Source: Eubacteriales bacterium
GTDB lineage: Bacteria; Bacillota; Clostridia; Oscillospirales; Butyricicoccaceae
Direction: 5' to 3'
Assembly (NCBI GenBank): GCA_030524205.1
Contig: JAUNGZ010000003.1
Location: forward strand, 89,828 to 144,731
DNA: 54,904 nt
The position numbers and the translations under genes are program-made. Below are positions 21,001 through 29,080 of this stretch, in pieces; the stretch's first letter is position 1, and every line of letters starts with the position of its first letter. Below the pieces are notes generated by a model. That model was not told the origin of the DNA. It worked only from the letters and a program-made list of their open reading frames with translations, and did not search any database.

Positions 21001-24000
21001 GGCGCGCTCGACGCTCAACGTCATGTCGAACAACATTGGCGAGCCGGATACCAACCTCGATCTCAACCCGCTCGACGGCGAGCTGGACGAAGCGGCCGCC
21101 GCGACCGCGCCCGGCGCGCCGGTGCTCGACACGGAGAATTCCCGCATGCTCAGCGCCGGCCGCAAGCTGCACCTTGAATGGGCGGCTCCCGGCAACGACG
21201 GCGGCGCGAGGATCGAAGGCTACCGCATTTACATCAACAGCTCCAAGGGCGGCACCGTGTACGATTTCAGCCCGGAGAACGGAAACGACCTGTCCGCGCT
21301 GGAATATGAGGCGCCGATCGAATCGGGCGTCATCTATGTCGTGCGCATCTCGGCGTATAACGAGGCGGGCGAGGGCGCGAACTCCGATTCGCTGCAAATG
21401 TATCTGGCCATGAGCAACGCGCCGACCGATCTGCGCGCGGCAAAGACCAGCAAGACGGGCATCAAGCTTACTTGGAGCGCGCCGAACGCCGAAGAGAAGC
21501 CGACGGAATACGTGATTCAGATGAACGGCGAGGATCAGGCGTGGAGCGTGGGCACGGAAACCAGCTACCAGTTCGGCGGCGCGGTAAACAAGAACTACAT
21601 CTTCCGCGTCTACGCAAAGTACGGCGAAGGCGAGCAGGCGGAAACCAGCAAGACCACGGACGCGGTGCGCGTTTCGACCGTGCTGCTGCAGCCGTCCGCG
21701 CCGACGGGTCTGACCGCCGAGGTGGAGAAGCAGGCCGACGTGCCGACCGGCAAGGTGGAGCTGAAATGGAACGCTTCCGCCGAGGACGCGAAAGCGGCCG
21801 ATTACAGCGCGAAGGTCACCGGCTACGAGGTTTACGTCAACAATACGCTGGCGGAAACCGTTGCGGCCGACGGCAGCGCGTCGTATACCTACACATATGA
21901 GGGCATGGCCAATGAGGACTATGTGATCCATGTGACCGCGATCAACGCGGCGGACAGCGAGAGGAGCGTAAGCGCCAAATCCAACGTGGTTTCGGCTACC
22001 ACGCAGGTGCCCAAGCCGAACGCGCCCAGCCAGATTTCCGATCTGACGGCGGCGGCGGAGCAGTCGGATATTGACGACCGCAATCTTTCCATCGTGCCGG
22101 TCACGCTGACTTGGACGCCGTCCACCTTGGAAACCGGCGCGCAGACAATGGAGGAGCCGCCGGCGCCCGACAACAGTCTGGACGTTCCGGAACAGACGGA
22201 ACCGACGGAACCGCCCGCGCCGGATGACAGCGCGGACACGACGGATTCGACGGAGCCGCCCGTGCCGGACGACAGCGCGGACACGACGGATTCGGTAGAA
22301 CCGCCCGCGACGGAAGGCAGCGCGGATTCGACGCAGCCGCCCGAGCAGAGCGGCGCGGACGACGGGCAGCCGCCTGCAAACGATCAGATTTCCGACGGAG
22401 AAACGGTCGAACTGACCGACGGCGCGACGCCGCTTGCCGCAATCGCGCAGCGGATCGCCTATGCGATCAGGTACAGCACGGACGGCGGCGCGACATGGGA
22501 TACGCTGTCGATCGAGCAGTCGGATATCGGCGTTGTGGACGGCAAGTGCGTGTACCAGTGGAACGACGAGCAGGGCGGCGCGCCTGCGCGCGGCGAATAT
22601 ACCTTTGTTGTTGTTCCGACCGCTTATGTGGACGATGTGGCAAACGGCACGGACGGCCTGTCCTCCAACAGCGCGACGGTCAGCACGGTGCGGCAGGTGC
22701 CGCTGCCGGACGCGCCGAAGAACGTAAAGTCCGTCTTTGCGGACGATCAGGACACGGCGCAGCGACCGAGCGGCACGATCACCGTAACATGGGACGCGCT
22801 GAGCGGCGCGGAGGATATTCAGGATTACAACCTCTATATCGACAGCGTCAAGCAAAACAGCGCGGTGCGCGATGGGAATCAGTTTACGTTCCGCGCGCAG
22901 GCGGATAAGTACGCATACGCGATTCAGGTTTCCGCCGTCAATGAGAACAGTGCGGAGGGCCCGCTCAGCGAAGTGAGCCAGCTCAATATTCCGCGGGACG
23001 GCGAGACCGATCTGACCGTGCCCGACGCGGCGGAGGCCGTCAAGTTCGAGCGCGCCGCCTCCAACGGCACGGACGAAATACGGCTCTTCTGGACCGCATC
23101 CGGCGATCCGCAGACCGCGGGCTATCAGATCTATGTCGACGGCAAGCTGCTGGTTACGGCGGACGGCACGGCGGTTACGCTTGGAACCGACGCGCGCGCC
23201 TATACCTTCGGCGGCAAGGACGGCGACAACCTGCTTCCGTTCTACGTGCTTGACGGGGACAGCAAAGTGGAGCAGTATGTGACCTCGGGCAAGCACACAG
23301 TGCAGGTTTCGGCGATCAAGTATTTCTCGCCGACCGAGGGCGTGCTGACCGACGCGGACAAGATCGCGGCAAGCGCGGATAAGATCATCGTGCCCGGCGC
23401 GCTGAGCAATGCCAAGCTGTACGAGTGGACGATGGTCGTCGGCCTGAACGTCGCGACCAACACCGATAAGCCGGAGGAAAAGGATTACTGGGTGGCCGAC
23501 ACCAATATCGACGCGGACGGCGACGGCACGCGCGATACGATCGGCAAGGTCGTCCGGCTGACCGGCAAGGTCACGGCAACAGGCAGCGCGGCTTCCGTCG
23601 CCCCGGTGATCACGCTGACGGACGCATACGATAACCAAACCGCGGGTACGTACGACGCGGAGACCGGCGCCTTTGCGGTCGAGGTCAACCTCGGCACGGT
23701 CGCCGGCGACGAAGCCGCCGGAACGTATACGCTGACAGTGAGCAAGGACAAGTGCACGACGTTCACCATGACGGATATCGACCTGTCCGGCGTGACGGAC
23801 AGCGCGGATATCGGCGAGGCTTTGCTGTATGCGGGCGATTTAGATGGCAATAACGTAATAAACGTTGATGATCTATTGACCATAAAGGCAAATCTGAACA
23901 AGCGCGGTGAAAATGTTCCAGGTGATATTGACGGCAATAATGTTACTAACGTTGATGACCTGCTGACGGTAAAGATGAGCTTGAATAAACGCGGTATAAA

Positions 24001-24016
24001 TAAAAAGTGGGCGTGA
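12038..24016 (+). CDS. Giant secreted fibronectin-III repeat protein with C-terminal dockerin
   Basis: 3992 residues. The ATG at 12038 is used because AAAGGAG lies just upstream. The signal peptide (residues 1-48, ending AAAAA-DYT) is followed by a Gly-rich region with long GGGG runs (about 170-440). From residue ~467 to ~3787 there are about 30 fibronectin-III-like domains, recognised by repeated LTVNW/LTWSAP, ITGYxV, GLTxGxxYxFxVxAVNxxGEG and linker VPxxP patterns. One domain near 3360-3520 is split by a Pro/Asp/Thr-rich tandem repeat. A carboxypeptidase-regulatory-like module (~3790-3930) precedes a two-repeat dockerin (GDLDGNNVINVDDLL and GDIDGNNVTNVDDLL). No SLH, sortase signal or enzyme domain is visible. 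The likely role is a long surface stalk or adhesin that docks through the dockerin to a cohesin partner. The 5' and 3' ends are richer in AT than the middle. Confidence 0.85.
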   Translation: MVRKQLSKNGAEARSGAGKRLLSLLLTAAMLTGLLPSMSFTAAAADYTIVPGNGSTYTISGTNNYTINTSGTFTNYSITASGSSTLTIPAGITLTIDNRTAGGGSPIKVTSGTLNLVVNGSLTVYGQVGGTGEENWTDPTPGGAGAYAGLEVPAGSKLTIGGVGTLKAYGGDAGDGGDSVYNPAESRTDTGGGGGGGAGAGIGGNGGVGGNGGLGAGPTWTSGGQGNSSGAVQIRDTVKVTAYGGGGGNGGDGAILNNLAGGGGGGGYPAAGIGGGGAGGGGGSNGAGCGGFSGGAGENLYVSHKIPIPGASNGMGAPGGYSSTGAAGTQNIGGGGYFEAGKYASGTYGSDGPIGGGGVTSGGVGGSGGTVAKGNLATLTAFNGSYTTTSANQYGTNQTPIYAQLGYALDDIRATGIKEIDGRSASAITSELSSVSKTIGTTSFGIGIGSGAGYREGTNGSYTIGNVPTTINGAASVASTTSINFTGLSGTGGTGNATSFRIYNVTDNKNTVINGASGTVTGLSIGKKYTFRVYATNEYGESTAYKEIPSVATVLAPGAVTISTITRGNKQLTVNWTAPAGNGENASKYKLESSTDGKTWTTVSDTITGTSHAHTGLATGTTYQYRVSAYNSAGWGAAGAVKSAKTYGLPGTPTPTVAADTKALNISWLAVDGDGQTVTYEVYEVDGSTETKVSGNTALTATSFKHTGLENNSTHTYKVKAITPAGTVMSGTASGTTHSVPAVPTDVTAAVTKVYTDGDSVKKAQVTVTWNAPTSNGGTAVTGYKVSWYANGTFAGSETVGSVSQYVKDGLPLGTSYTFRVAALNAAGEGPEGYGTNSMVTTWNVPDPVRSVTGTSDNGALTLNWQEPANNNGQAVTQYAIYVFANKEDADADNRDKLVNIPGSSNPVIVSADGSTSKTIQNLPVGETYFVRISATNSVGESTRSPSYEVGVNGPPSAVSGIKATAVSDTEIEVTWSPANANGQPITKYVVEALDVNASNKVVGTAVFADGDKLGTETQKATISGLTTYRDYKIRIYAVNAQGDGDKLESTPCTTLRVPFEPQGVSAKPTGRSGEVEITWQPPEKNGGTPVTGYNIYRLKTENGVETLEEVVIKLDSNVRSYTAKDLVNGTDYTFVVTAVNAIGTTRVGEPGDDSVANQHNGNNTDAATPRRPADGPAAVRAVIKSGQSVQLTWSAPEDLGGAALEKYTVTVVPVNAESAGTVGEIVKTDSAGSTTVTGLTMGGTYQFKVHAVTVDDDADTPLLDGADTESNTVVMWRLPNAPDVSRMTAEPTNRTGETKVTWYYPEDDGDTVDTEAVNENHTSVSKYHLYYRVKGESSYSEPIEIAQGEDQSAALDYTVTGLTDGTEYEFVVAAVNGAGEGEKSQPSLTATPRRAPEAPGVDGYAELNADETLNTETPYGAVTGDGRATLRRIIPAPENDEGKLGDGGDPITEYRVYATEATATLVNGFVTAAKAKLIGSDGEGQPVYAKPVLKTTIPVAGLTEDARRQALTDILVPELENGKDYILSVTAVNGAGEGAASNETGVRVGMPETPDDLRVALATSSATASNLLVQIEYNDANGNGSAVTQYDVEVVSEEGTKYGDNGVMHYTSTSNLFTGTMFGETLTLRVRSVNQYGASTWSEPVRVIVGSPEIPVITNTVLHTDSVDISWEAVSNNGSKLERYLVYLDGQLIKALGRGDAGYAADGVMTLNIPKDGSNNAGAITGELSTVNYGPLKAGSTYRLQIAAQNVAGVSPLSKAAEITFGVPQAPAVQSVQFADGSLTVRWKAPADDGGSPITAYRLYANGALKNELLLTDTVASPDELTAGKIYYDEASGEYAAKVTGLANGVDYNIQVSAVNANGEGALSSAANNETPAKLAEAPRNLVAQPTSDTTAGLTWFAPSYNGGSSITDYVVKAYKVAQDGTATQATDVTVELAENKLSASVSGLTRGGTYYFTVHAVNKVNAAAPDEGNYASSEQITTFRLPGAPEIVKLESIAPDVDNKNNWSVRVTWDAPADNGGTPITGYQVYLGTVRKSGLIDQQSFVLTGLNYNQKYDRITVEAVNSVGATKSGLGSILVGQLTPPEVTSITTTIPADDDTDTSIDVRWNKVDGVVDGYRIFTLPETVTTTAEADAYLRSHTADVTTKELSGQLFSRWSGETVRLCVVAYNADMGNSPVGRIHEFVMGATSEPRGLHATPGKQAVTLNWGAPASDNGGTIKGYQIFVNGQLYQEAGTDTFSGLEKTIPGLTGGENYTFTVRAVSEQSKKTDGDKTVVCHSLPSAAAEATPWDAPSAPKLKSVTPGDGSFTLTFAAADGKGLTVTTANYDIYLRAVDDEAASPVKWEQLNFQENGDGTVTVTVADVENGKDYYVYAVAWTQYNSASDVNYSAAPDLSNPAVTANAELVQKVRTGALAAPAITGVTAGVAAATVTYSAPSDTTGSIRHYVVSYQTGGEPAKTVTSTTTSCHITGLTNGLLYKVTVRAVNDNGDGAESEAVEVRVGTPLAPRIGTPQSGDGEAKIVWDPPAANNGGAVQMYKVYMTDEHGATSFVYADAGKTEAVLDELKNGVRYTVQVAAINVCGEGAKSAPVEVMPGTVPGAVDAAGIKATAMGADSVQLTWSAPDDTGGLPITGYRIAGGNLTEPLFVTDTTNTLVQGLTKGETYTFSVSAVNVVGAGPAVNSPAVRTLTEPGAPAWRALSSANGTFNARWQTPSSDGGAPVLEYLLRVYKAGEQTPLSDPISVTPDDSNTADNIVQYTGEPGSYEIGTEYEVTVTARNSVGTSGESSRLAVLITGAVAASVPGKPYNVTAAAGNATISVSWSKPLYDGNLTIDGYRVYYYETDNKDETLKSQAVNGGGTTSATIGNLKNGVAYSVYVLANNAKGNSVPSDTAEATPYYIPAPGKPTGLTYKNNNTFNIMTISWNAPEGKAGELRYNVYINGELMTTEDYTSTSYTFQVPDANIGALYNIQVEAVSEGGVSEKEYIKARSTLNVMSNNIGEPDTNLDLNPLDGELDEAAAATAPGAPVLDTENSRMLSAGRKLHLEWAAPGNDGGARIEGYRIYINSSKGGTVYDFSPENGNDLSALEYEAPIESGVIYVVRISAYNEAGEGANSDSLQMYLAMSNAPTDLRAAKTSKTGIKLTWSAPNAEEKPTEYVIQMNGEDQAWSVGTETSYQFGGAVNKNYIFRVYAKYGEGEQAETSKTTDAVRVSTVLLQPSAPTGLTAEVEKQADVPTGKVELKWNASAEDAKAADYSAKVTGYEVYVNNTLAETVAADGSASYTYTYEGMANEDYVIHVTAINAADSERSVSAKSNVVSATTQVPKPNAPSQISDLTAAAEQSDIDDRNLSIVPVTLTWTPSTLETGAQTMEEPPAPDNSLDVPEQTEPTEPPAPDDSADTTDSTEPPVPDDSADTTDSVEPPATEGSADSTQPPEQSGADDGQPPANDQISDGETVELTDGATPLAAIAQRIAYAIRYSTDGGATWDTLSIEQSDIGVVDGKCVYQWNDEQGGAPARGEYTFVVVPTAYVDDVANGTDGLSSNSATVSTVRQVPLPDAPKNVKSVFADDQDTAQRPSGTITVTWDALSGAEDIQDYNLYIDSVKQNSAVRDGNQFTFRAQADKYAYAIQVSAVNENSAEGPLSEVSQLNIPRDGETDLTVPDAAEAVKFERAASNGTDEIRLFWTASGDPQTAGYQIYVDGKLLVTADGTAVTLGTDARAYTFGGKDGDNLLPFYVLDGDSKVEQYVTSGKHTVQVSAIKYFSPTEGVLTDADKIAASADKIIVPGALSNAKLYEWTMVVGLNVATNTDKPEEKDYWVADTNIDADGDGTRDTIGKVVRLTGKVTATGSAASVAPVITLTDAYDNQTAGTYDAETGAFAVEVNLGTVAGDEAAGTYTLTVSKDKCTTFTMTDIDLSGVTDSADIGEALLYAGDLDGNNVINVDDLLTIKANLNKRGENVPGDIDGNNVTNVDDLLTVKMSLNKRGINKKWA
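22211..22340 (+). repeat. 45-bp tandem repeat encoding a Pro/Asp/Thr linker
   Basis: Two full 45-bp units (22211-22255 and 22256-22300) encode PPAPDDSADTTDSTE and PPVPDDSADTTDSVE. A shorter degenerate third unit follows to about 22340. The repeat lies inside one fibronectin-III domain of the giant protein and could vary in length by slippage or recombination without breaking the frame. Confidence 0.85.
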
Positions 24017-24032
24017 AGTGGAGGCGTGGAAT

Positions 24033-27000
24033 ATGAAAGAAAAGCTGAAGAGAGCAATAGGCAGTTTGCTTTGCCTATGCTTCGGACTGACGCTGCTGCC
24101 GGTATTGCCGGCGGCAGCGGCGGCCGATGTCAATGGTTCTGAATGGGGGAATATTCCGAGCGATTATCAAGGGCAAGTGCTCAAATTGGAGGCGGCGAAG
24201 AACGCGGGAGTAGGCGATATTGTTCAAATAAAAGTAGGTGCTTTTAATGTGCCGCCTTCCGCTTCATATCGTTTGCGTTTAAAGTATGATTCGGAAAAGG
24301 TGCAATTGGTAACTTCGTCGGGAGGCACGCGCGGCGCGCTATCCGCCAAGCTGGGGATTGCGAAAACAACCGCAGAAATGTATACGCCGGAAGCGGCCGA
24401 ATATGGATTTGCACCGGGAGCACTATTGACAGATCCGGAGAAGGGCTACTTAGAGTTAACCGGAGGAGACGGCAGTGATGCCGAAAGCGGTTTACAGCCC
24501 GGACAACTGCAAATCGATTTAACAACGCAGAATGGAATAACAAGTTCAAGCGATAGAGAAGGCGTCTTTAAAGGGGCCGAGGGAATGAATGTTCCTTCAC
24601 AACCGCAGGACTCGGTAATGGATTTGTACACCATTTACTTTAAAATACTAAGCGGTTCAATTGAATACTCTACCTTTTCATATTGGGCTGATGAGGGATG
24701 TGAAGAGGAGTATAAGGGCGCAAAAACAACAGCGATCGATAAAACGACTACGACGTCTGGAGCATTGTGGATGGGTTTTCCTGCCGAGCCCGACACCTTC
24801 ACCGACGTAGCCGTCACGGTCAAGGCGGGAGAAACGCCGCTTGAAAAAGCGACGGTCACCGTTACCGGCACGAGCCAGCGCGGCAACGCGGTAAACGTTA
24901 CCTCCGGCCAGACCGATGCAAACGGTCAAGTCACTGTTAACCTGCCGTACAGCGATAACAGCGGATACACGCTCAAGGTAAACGAAGTTACAGTGGGCGA
25001 CGAGATGTACACCATGAAAACGGCTGACGGCAAAACCTTTACGGTTTCCGGCGACGGCACGGCGGTGGAATACACCGACATGCAGAAGGTCGAAATATCT
25101 TACGAAATTCCGGTAAAGGTATTTGACGCGGCTGGGAACGCGGTGGATCTTTCGTCCGGGGCGGAAATCAGCTTGGGCGGCACCTCGGCCGCTACGTACA
25201 ACGCCGACGGCACGGCGACGGTCAAGCTGACCAGCACCGGCGGCAAGGAACTGCTGGTCAGCGTGCCCGGCTATCAAAAGGTGACGGCGGGACAGGCCAA
25301 CATCACGGTGGGCGTGTCGGGCAGCGACGTTACGCTGGATACCGGCGCGATGAACAACCCCGCCGCCGCAATTTCCGTCGATAAAACCGGAACCCCCTTC
25401 ATCAAAATCGTGCTGAAAAAGACGGTCACCAACGTGACCTTCCCGCTGCCGGTGCCGGAGGTATCGGCGGGCGAGCCGATCAACGAATCGCAGGCGGCCG
25501 GTTTGACCGTTACGCTCACGCCGAACGTCGGTTCCTCCGCGGATACCGAGCTCGGCGGCGCGCTCACGCTGTCCGTAGGCAAGGGCGTTGAGCTTGCGAA
25601 GGATGAAAACGGAAAGGTCACCGGCATCACGGTAACCGCGCCTCTGCCGGACGGCGCGTACGCGATGCAGGTCGCGGGCGCGGGCTTTGAAGAGGTGAGC
25701 AACACGGTCAACGTCGTCACGGTGAACGGCAAAACGCTGGTCAACATCGGCGGCACGGCCACGACGGACGAAAACGGCGAAATCACCGGCATCACCGGCG
25801 GCGCGACAGGCACGACCAACACCACGCCGGACGGCGCGGGCAACGGCTCGATCGACCTCGGCGGCGCGGTGACCGACGGCGGTACGATCGACGTGACGCA
25901 GGGCACGGTAACCGGCGGCACGGAGCAGTCCGGCGGCCTGAACGACTCGAGCGAGGCGGGCAATCTGAAGCCCGGCGTCGTCACCGACCCGATCTACCGC
26001 GTGGTCGTTGATAAGGCCGCGGACAGCACGGAGTCGAAGCCTGTTTTTGAAGCCAAGGTGTATTTGAAAAACGCCGTGGCCGGTTCGGGCACGTTCGGCT
26101 TGTATTTTGATCCCGCGCTGTTTGACGTGGGAGCGGACTTTGGAAGCGTCGTTACCTTTAACGGCACGGTGAAAGCCAGCGACGCGCCGGCAAAGACGGT
26201 CAGCGCCGCGCGCGGCTACGTAACCTTCGGCTGGGAAGTTCCGGCAAGCGCGGACAAGATCGACGCGAGCGCGGCGGAGCAGCTGCTGGCGACGATCAAG
26301 CTGCCGGTCAAGAACGATTCGACGATCGTCAATAACCTGTCCACGTATTTTGACAAATACGCGGTTTACACCATGGATTACGCGCAGACGGCGGACGGCA
26401 TGAACATTCTCGGCAAGGGCGACGACGCGGTCGTCGACGCGCTGCTCAGCCCGATCTGGCGCCGCATCGGCCACGACGCGGCGGACGCGGACGCGGTGAC
26501 GCTTGGCGACGGCAAGGCGACACGCGGCGGCTTCTATCAGATCATGGTCGCGCAGGCGGACGCGGCAAAGGCCGACGTGACGAGCGATATCCGCATGGAA
26601 TTTGTCCTGCCGGACATCGCGACCAAGCTGCGCGCCGATTTCCACGTGTCCGACACGCTCGGCAGTGATATTTCGGGCGCTGAGATCAAGGTTTACAGCA
26701 AGACGGATGGCTTCGTTCTGGCGGACGCCACGCCCGCCGCAACCGTTAAAACGGACGAATACGGCCGCGCTTACGCGCGCGTCGACGCGGGCGACTACTA
26801 CTACACCGTCGAGCACGCAAGCTTCTGGGCGTATCCGAACGGCACGGTCAACACCGACAGCGACGGCAAGGACTATGACGCCTTCTCCATCGGTGAAAAC
26901 GTGCTGACCACCTCGGGCAATAATGCGGCGGACGGCTCGAACACCGCGGTCGTCGGCCAGTACATCAGCCCGGTGATGGGCGCGAAGAGCTACCACAAGG

Positions 27001-28985
27001 CGGCGCTGGACGTGGTAAAGGACGGCGGCGCGTCGGCCGATAAGCAGACCGCGACGCTTTCCGGCTTGGCGCAGGCGTACAACGATGTGGACTACTACTT
27101 CACCATCGCGCCCAAGGCGGGCTATGAGTGGGCCGCGGACAAAGACGCCTACAACACGATGGACAAGATCGCCGCGGCGCTGAGCGTCACGCTGTTTGAC
27201 GCGGACAAGGAAGGCGCCGACGAAGCCGGCATGTACCGGACAAAGAAGCAGCCCGACGCGCCCACCGTTTCGTGGGACGCGGAAAGCAGCCGCTTTAAGC
27301 TGGTCGGTACGGCCATCAAGGGCAACGCGGTCGGCGCGGTCGACGGCAAAACCGACGAGTGGTTCGACGCGCTGCGCGCGGGCGACGTTGTGATCGCCGC
27401 CAAGGAAGATATGTTCAAAACCGCCGATATGACGCTTACCATTGGGGCGGGCGCGGGCGGCAAGGTTTCCGCCGCCGAGCCGGATCCGGCGCGCGCGGAT
27501 GGAAGCAGCACGTATGAGAAGGACGGCGTCTCTGCCGATGCCCTGCCGATCACAAATGCGGACACGATCACCGAGACGCTCAAGGACGGGCGCACCGACT
27601 CGGCCGTGTTGACGTTCTCGGCCGACGAGGGCAATAAGATCGACAAGGTCATCGTAAACGGCGTGGAGGTCGCATTGACCGAAGCGCAGAAGCAGGCGAA
27701 CTTCACCTACCAGTTCCACAACGTGATGGGCGACGAAAGCATTATTGTCACCTTTGCGGACGCGGAGACCGGCAAACCGGTTTCCGATCCGGTCGTCACG
27801 GTGACGCTGGGCGCGAACGGCGCGGCGGAGAGCGATTACACCGCGGCCGGCGGCACAAATGCCAACGACACGCTGGCCGGTCCGGCGAACAAGGCGTATG
27901 TCGCCAAGGCGGGCACGGCGTTTACCGTTACGCTGACCCCGGACAGCGCGACGCCCGGCTATCAGTTCGACACCGTGCTGGTCGACGGCGCGGCGGTCTC
28001 GAGCATTCCGACGACCAACGAAAACGGCTTTTTGACGGACGCTTACACCGTGACCTTTGACGAGGCCGCGATGGCGGCGGGCGGCAGCCACACCGTGGTC
28101 GTCACCTTCAAGCAGGCCAAGGAGAACGCGCCCAGCACGCAGGCGATCGTCACCTCTAAGATCGCCGAGGGCTTCGGCCTGATCAGCCCGGTGGGCGTGA
28201 GCATCCACGGCGTGGGCGATACGCCGACGTTCGCCATCGTCCCGTCCGACAACTGGACGATGCAGACCAAGGCGGACAGCGAAGCGGTCGTCGTCAACGG
28301 CGCGGATAAATCCGCGGCGGTCAAACCCGCGGCGGACGGCACGTTCGTTTATACCACCGATCCGCTGTCGGCCGGCAATACCGACCTGACGGCCAAGCTG
28401 GTCGAAAAGACCAACCGGGTGATCGGCAAGATCAAAACCGTGGCGGTTTCCGCGTCGGGCAAGACGATCAAGCCCGCAACGCTGACCTTTGTGCGCGCGG
28501 CGCAGCCGGGCGGCACGGACGAAAAGAAGCTGGTCCTTCCCAGCGGCGCGGCCGCGACGAGCGGCGGCGTGCTGTCCTTCGACGTGCAGCTTCCGGCGGG
28601 CGAGTGGACGCTGACCGTTTCCAAGGCGGGCTATCTGAACTACACGGTATCCGGCTTCAAGGTGTCGGACGCGGCGGTAAACACCATTTACTTCGGCGAC
28701 GGCACGGACGGAACGGACACCGCCAAGACCGAGGCCGACATCAAGACGATCGAGCTGATCCCGGGCGACGCCTCGGGCGACGGCACGGCGATTTCGAGCA
28801 ACGACGTCGGCATGGTCGTTTCCGGCTGGATCAAGGACGCGAAGCAGGTCAATAAGGACAAGGCCGACATCGACGAAAGCGCGTCGGTCACAACGGACGA
28901 TATGACCAACGTCACGGCGCACTTCCTCGCGCTGCGCGTGATGCAGACGTACGACGAGTTCTGCGCGCCGGCGCCGGTTGTTTAA
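24033..28985 (+). CDS. Large secreted protein with cohesin-like modules and C-terminal dockerin
   Basis: 1650 residues. GGAGG lies eight bases before the ATG at 24033, only 16 bases after the giant gene stops. Signal peptide 1-30. A cohesin-like sandwich (about 33-245: RLRLKYDSEKVQLV... TIYFKIL) and a CnaB/Ig-like module (about 250-350) follow. A low-complexity Gly/Thr region comes next, then a second cohesin-like module (about 653-820: GTFGLYFDPALFDVG... YVTFGWEVP). Several InlB-like or Ig-like segments lead to a carboxypeptidase-regulatory-like module (about 1463-1560), and a degenerate dockerin (GDASGDGTAISSNDVG; ADIDESASVTTDDMTNV) closes the protein. Having both cohesin-like and dockerin ends suggests an adaptor in a surface complex. 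The cohesin call is from pattern only. The first ~750 bases are clearly AT-richer than the rest. Confidence 0.7.
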   Translation: MKEKLKRAIGSLLCLCFGLTLLPVLPAAAAADVNGSEWGNIPSDYQGQVLKLEAAKNAGVGDIVQIKVGAFNVPPSASYRLRLKYDSEKVQLVTSSGGTRGALSAKLGIAKTTAEMYTPEAAEYGFAPGALLTDPEKGYLELTGGDGSDAESGLQPGQLQIDLTTQNGITSSSDREGVFKGAEGMNVPSQPQDSVMDLYTIYFKILSGSIEYSTFSYWADEGCEEEYKGAKTTAIDKTTTTSGALWMGFPAEPDTFTDVAVTVKAGETPLEKATVTVTGTSQRGNAVNVTSGQTDANGQVTVNLPYSDNSGYTLKVNEVTVGDEMYTMKTADGKTFTVSGDGTAVEYTDMQKVEISYEIPVKVFDAAGNAVDLSSGAEISLGGTSAATYNADGTATVKLTSTGGKELLVSVPGYQKVTAGQANITVGVSGSDVTLDTGAMNNPAAAISVDKTGTPFIKIVLKKTVTNVTFPLPVPEVSAGEPINESQAAGLTVTLTPNVGSSADTELGGALTLSVGKGVELAKDENGKVTGITVTAPLPDGAYAMQVAGAGFEEVSNTVNVVTVNGKTLVNIGGTATTDENGEITGITGGATGTTNTTPDGAGNGSIDLGGAVTDGGTIDVTQGTVTGGTEQSGGLNDSSEAGNLKPGVVTDPIYRVVVDKAADSTESKPVFEAKVYLKNAVAGSGTFGLYFDPALFDVGADFGSVVTFNGTVKASDAPAKTVSAARGYVTFGWEVPASADKIDASAAEQLLATIKLPVKNDSTIVNNLSTYFDKYAVYTMDYAQTADGMNILGKGDDAVVDALLSPIWRRIGHDAADADAVTLGDGKATRGGFYQIMVAQADAAKADVTSDIRMEFVLPDIATKLRADFHVSDTLGSDISGAEIKVYSKTDGFVLADATPAATVKTDEYGRAYARVDAGDYYYTVEHASFWAYPNGTVNTDSDGKDYDAFSIGENVLTTSGNNAADGSNTAVVGQYISPVMGAKSYHKAALDVVKDGGASADKQTATLSGLAQAYNDVDYYFTIAPKAGYEWAADKDAYNTMDKIAAALSVTLFDADKEGADEAGMYRTKKQPDAPTVSWDAESSRFKLVGTAIKGNAVGAVDGKTDEWFDALRAGDVVIAAKEDMFKTADMTLTIGAGAGGKVSAAEPDPARADGSSTYEKDGVSADALPITNADTITETLKDGRTDSAVLTFSADEGNKIDKVIVNGVEVALTEAQKQANFTYQFHNVMGDESIIVTFADAETGKPVSDPVVTVTLGANGAAESDYTAAGGTNANDTLAGPANKAYVAKAGTAFTVTLTPDSATPGYQFDTVLVDGAAVSSIPTTNENGFLTDAYTVTFDEAAMAAGGSHTVVVTFKQAKENAPSTQAIVTSKIAEGFGLISPVGVSIHGVGDTPTFAIVPSDNWTMQTKADSEAVVVNGADKSAAVKPAADGTFVYTTDPLSAGNTDLTAKLVEKTNRVIGKIKTVAVSASGKTIKPATLTFVRAAQPGGTDEKKLVLPSGAAATSGGVLSFDVQLPAGEWTLTVSKAGYLNYTVSGFKVSDAAVNTIYFGDGTDGTDTAKTEADIKTIELIPGDASGDGTAISSNDVGMVVSGWIKDAKQVNKDKADIDESASVTTDDMTNVTAHFLALRVMQTYDEFCAPAPVV

Positions 28986-29080
28986 GCCGGTCTGGCGGAA
29001 CAGGCTGCGGGGGAGGGCGGCAGCCCTCTCCCGGCAGTGGGCTAAAAAGGGATAACGATGAAACGAAAGGATACAGCGCT

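Noticed and set aside
12038-24016. A polyketide or non-ribosomal peptide synthetase, suggested by gene size.
   Set aside because: The translation has a signal peptide, FN3-type domains and a dockerin, and no KS, AT, A, C or carrier-protein motifs.
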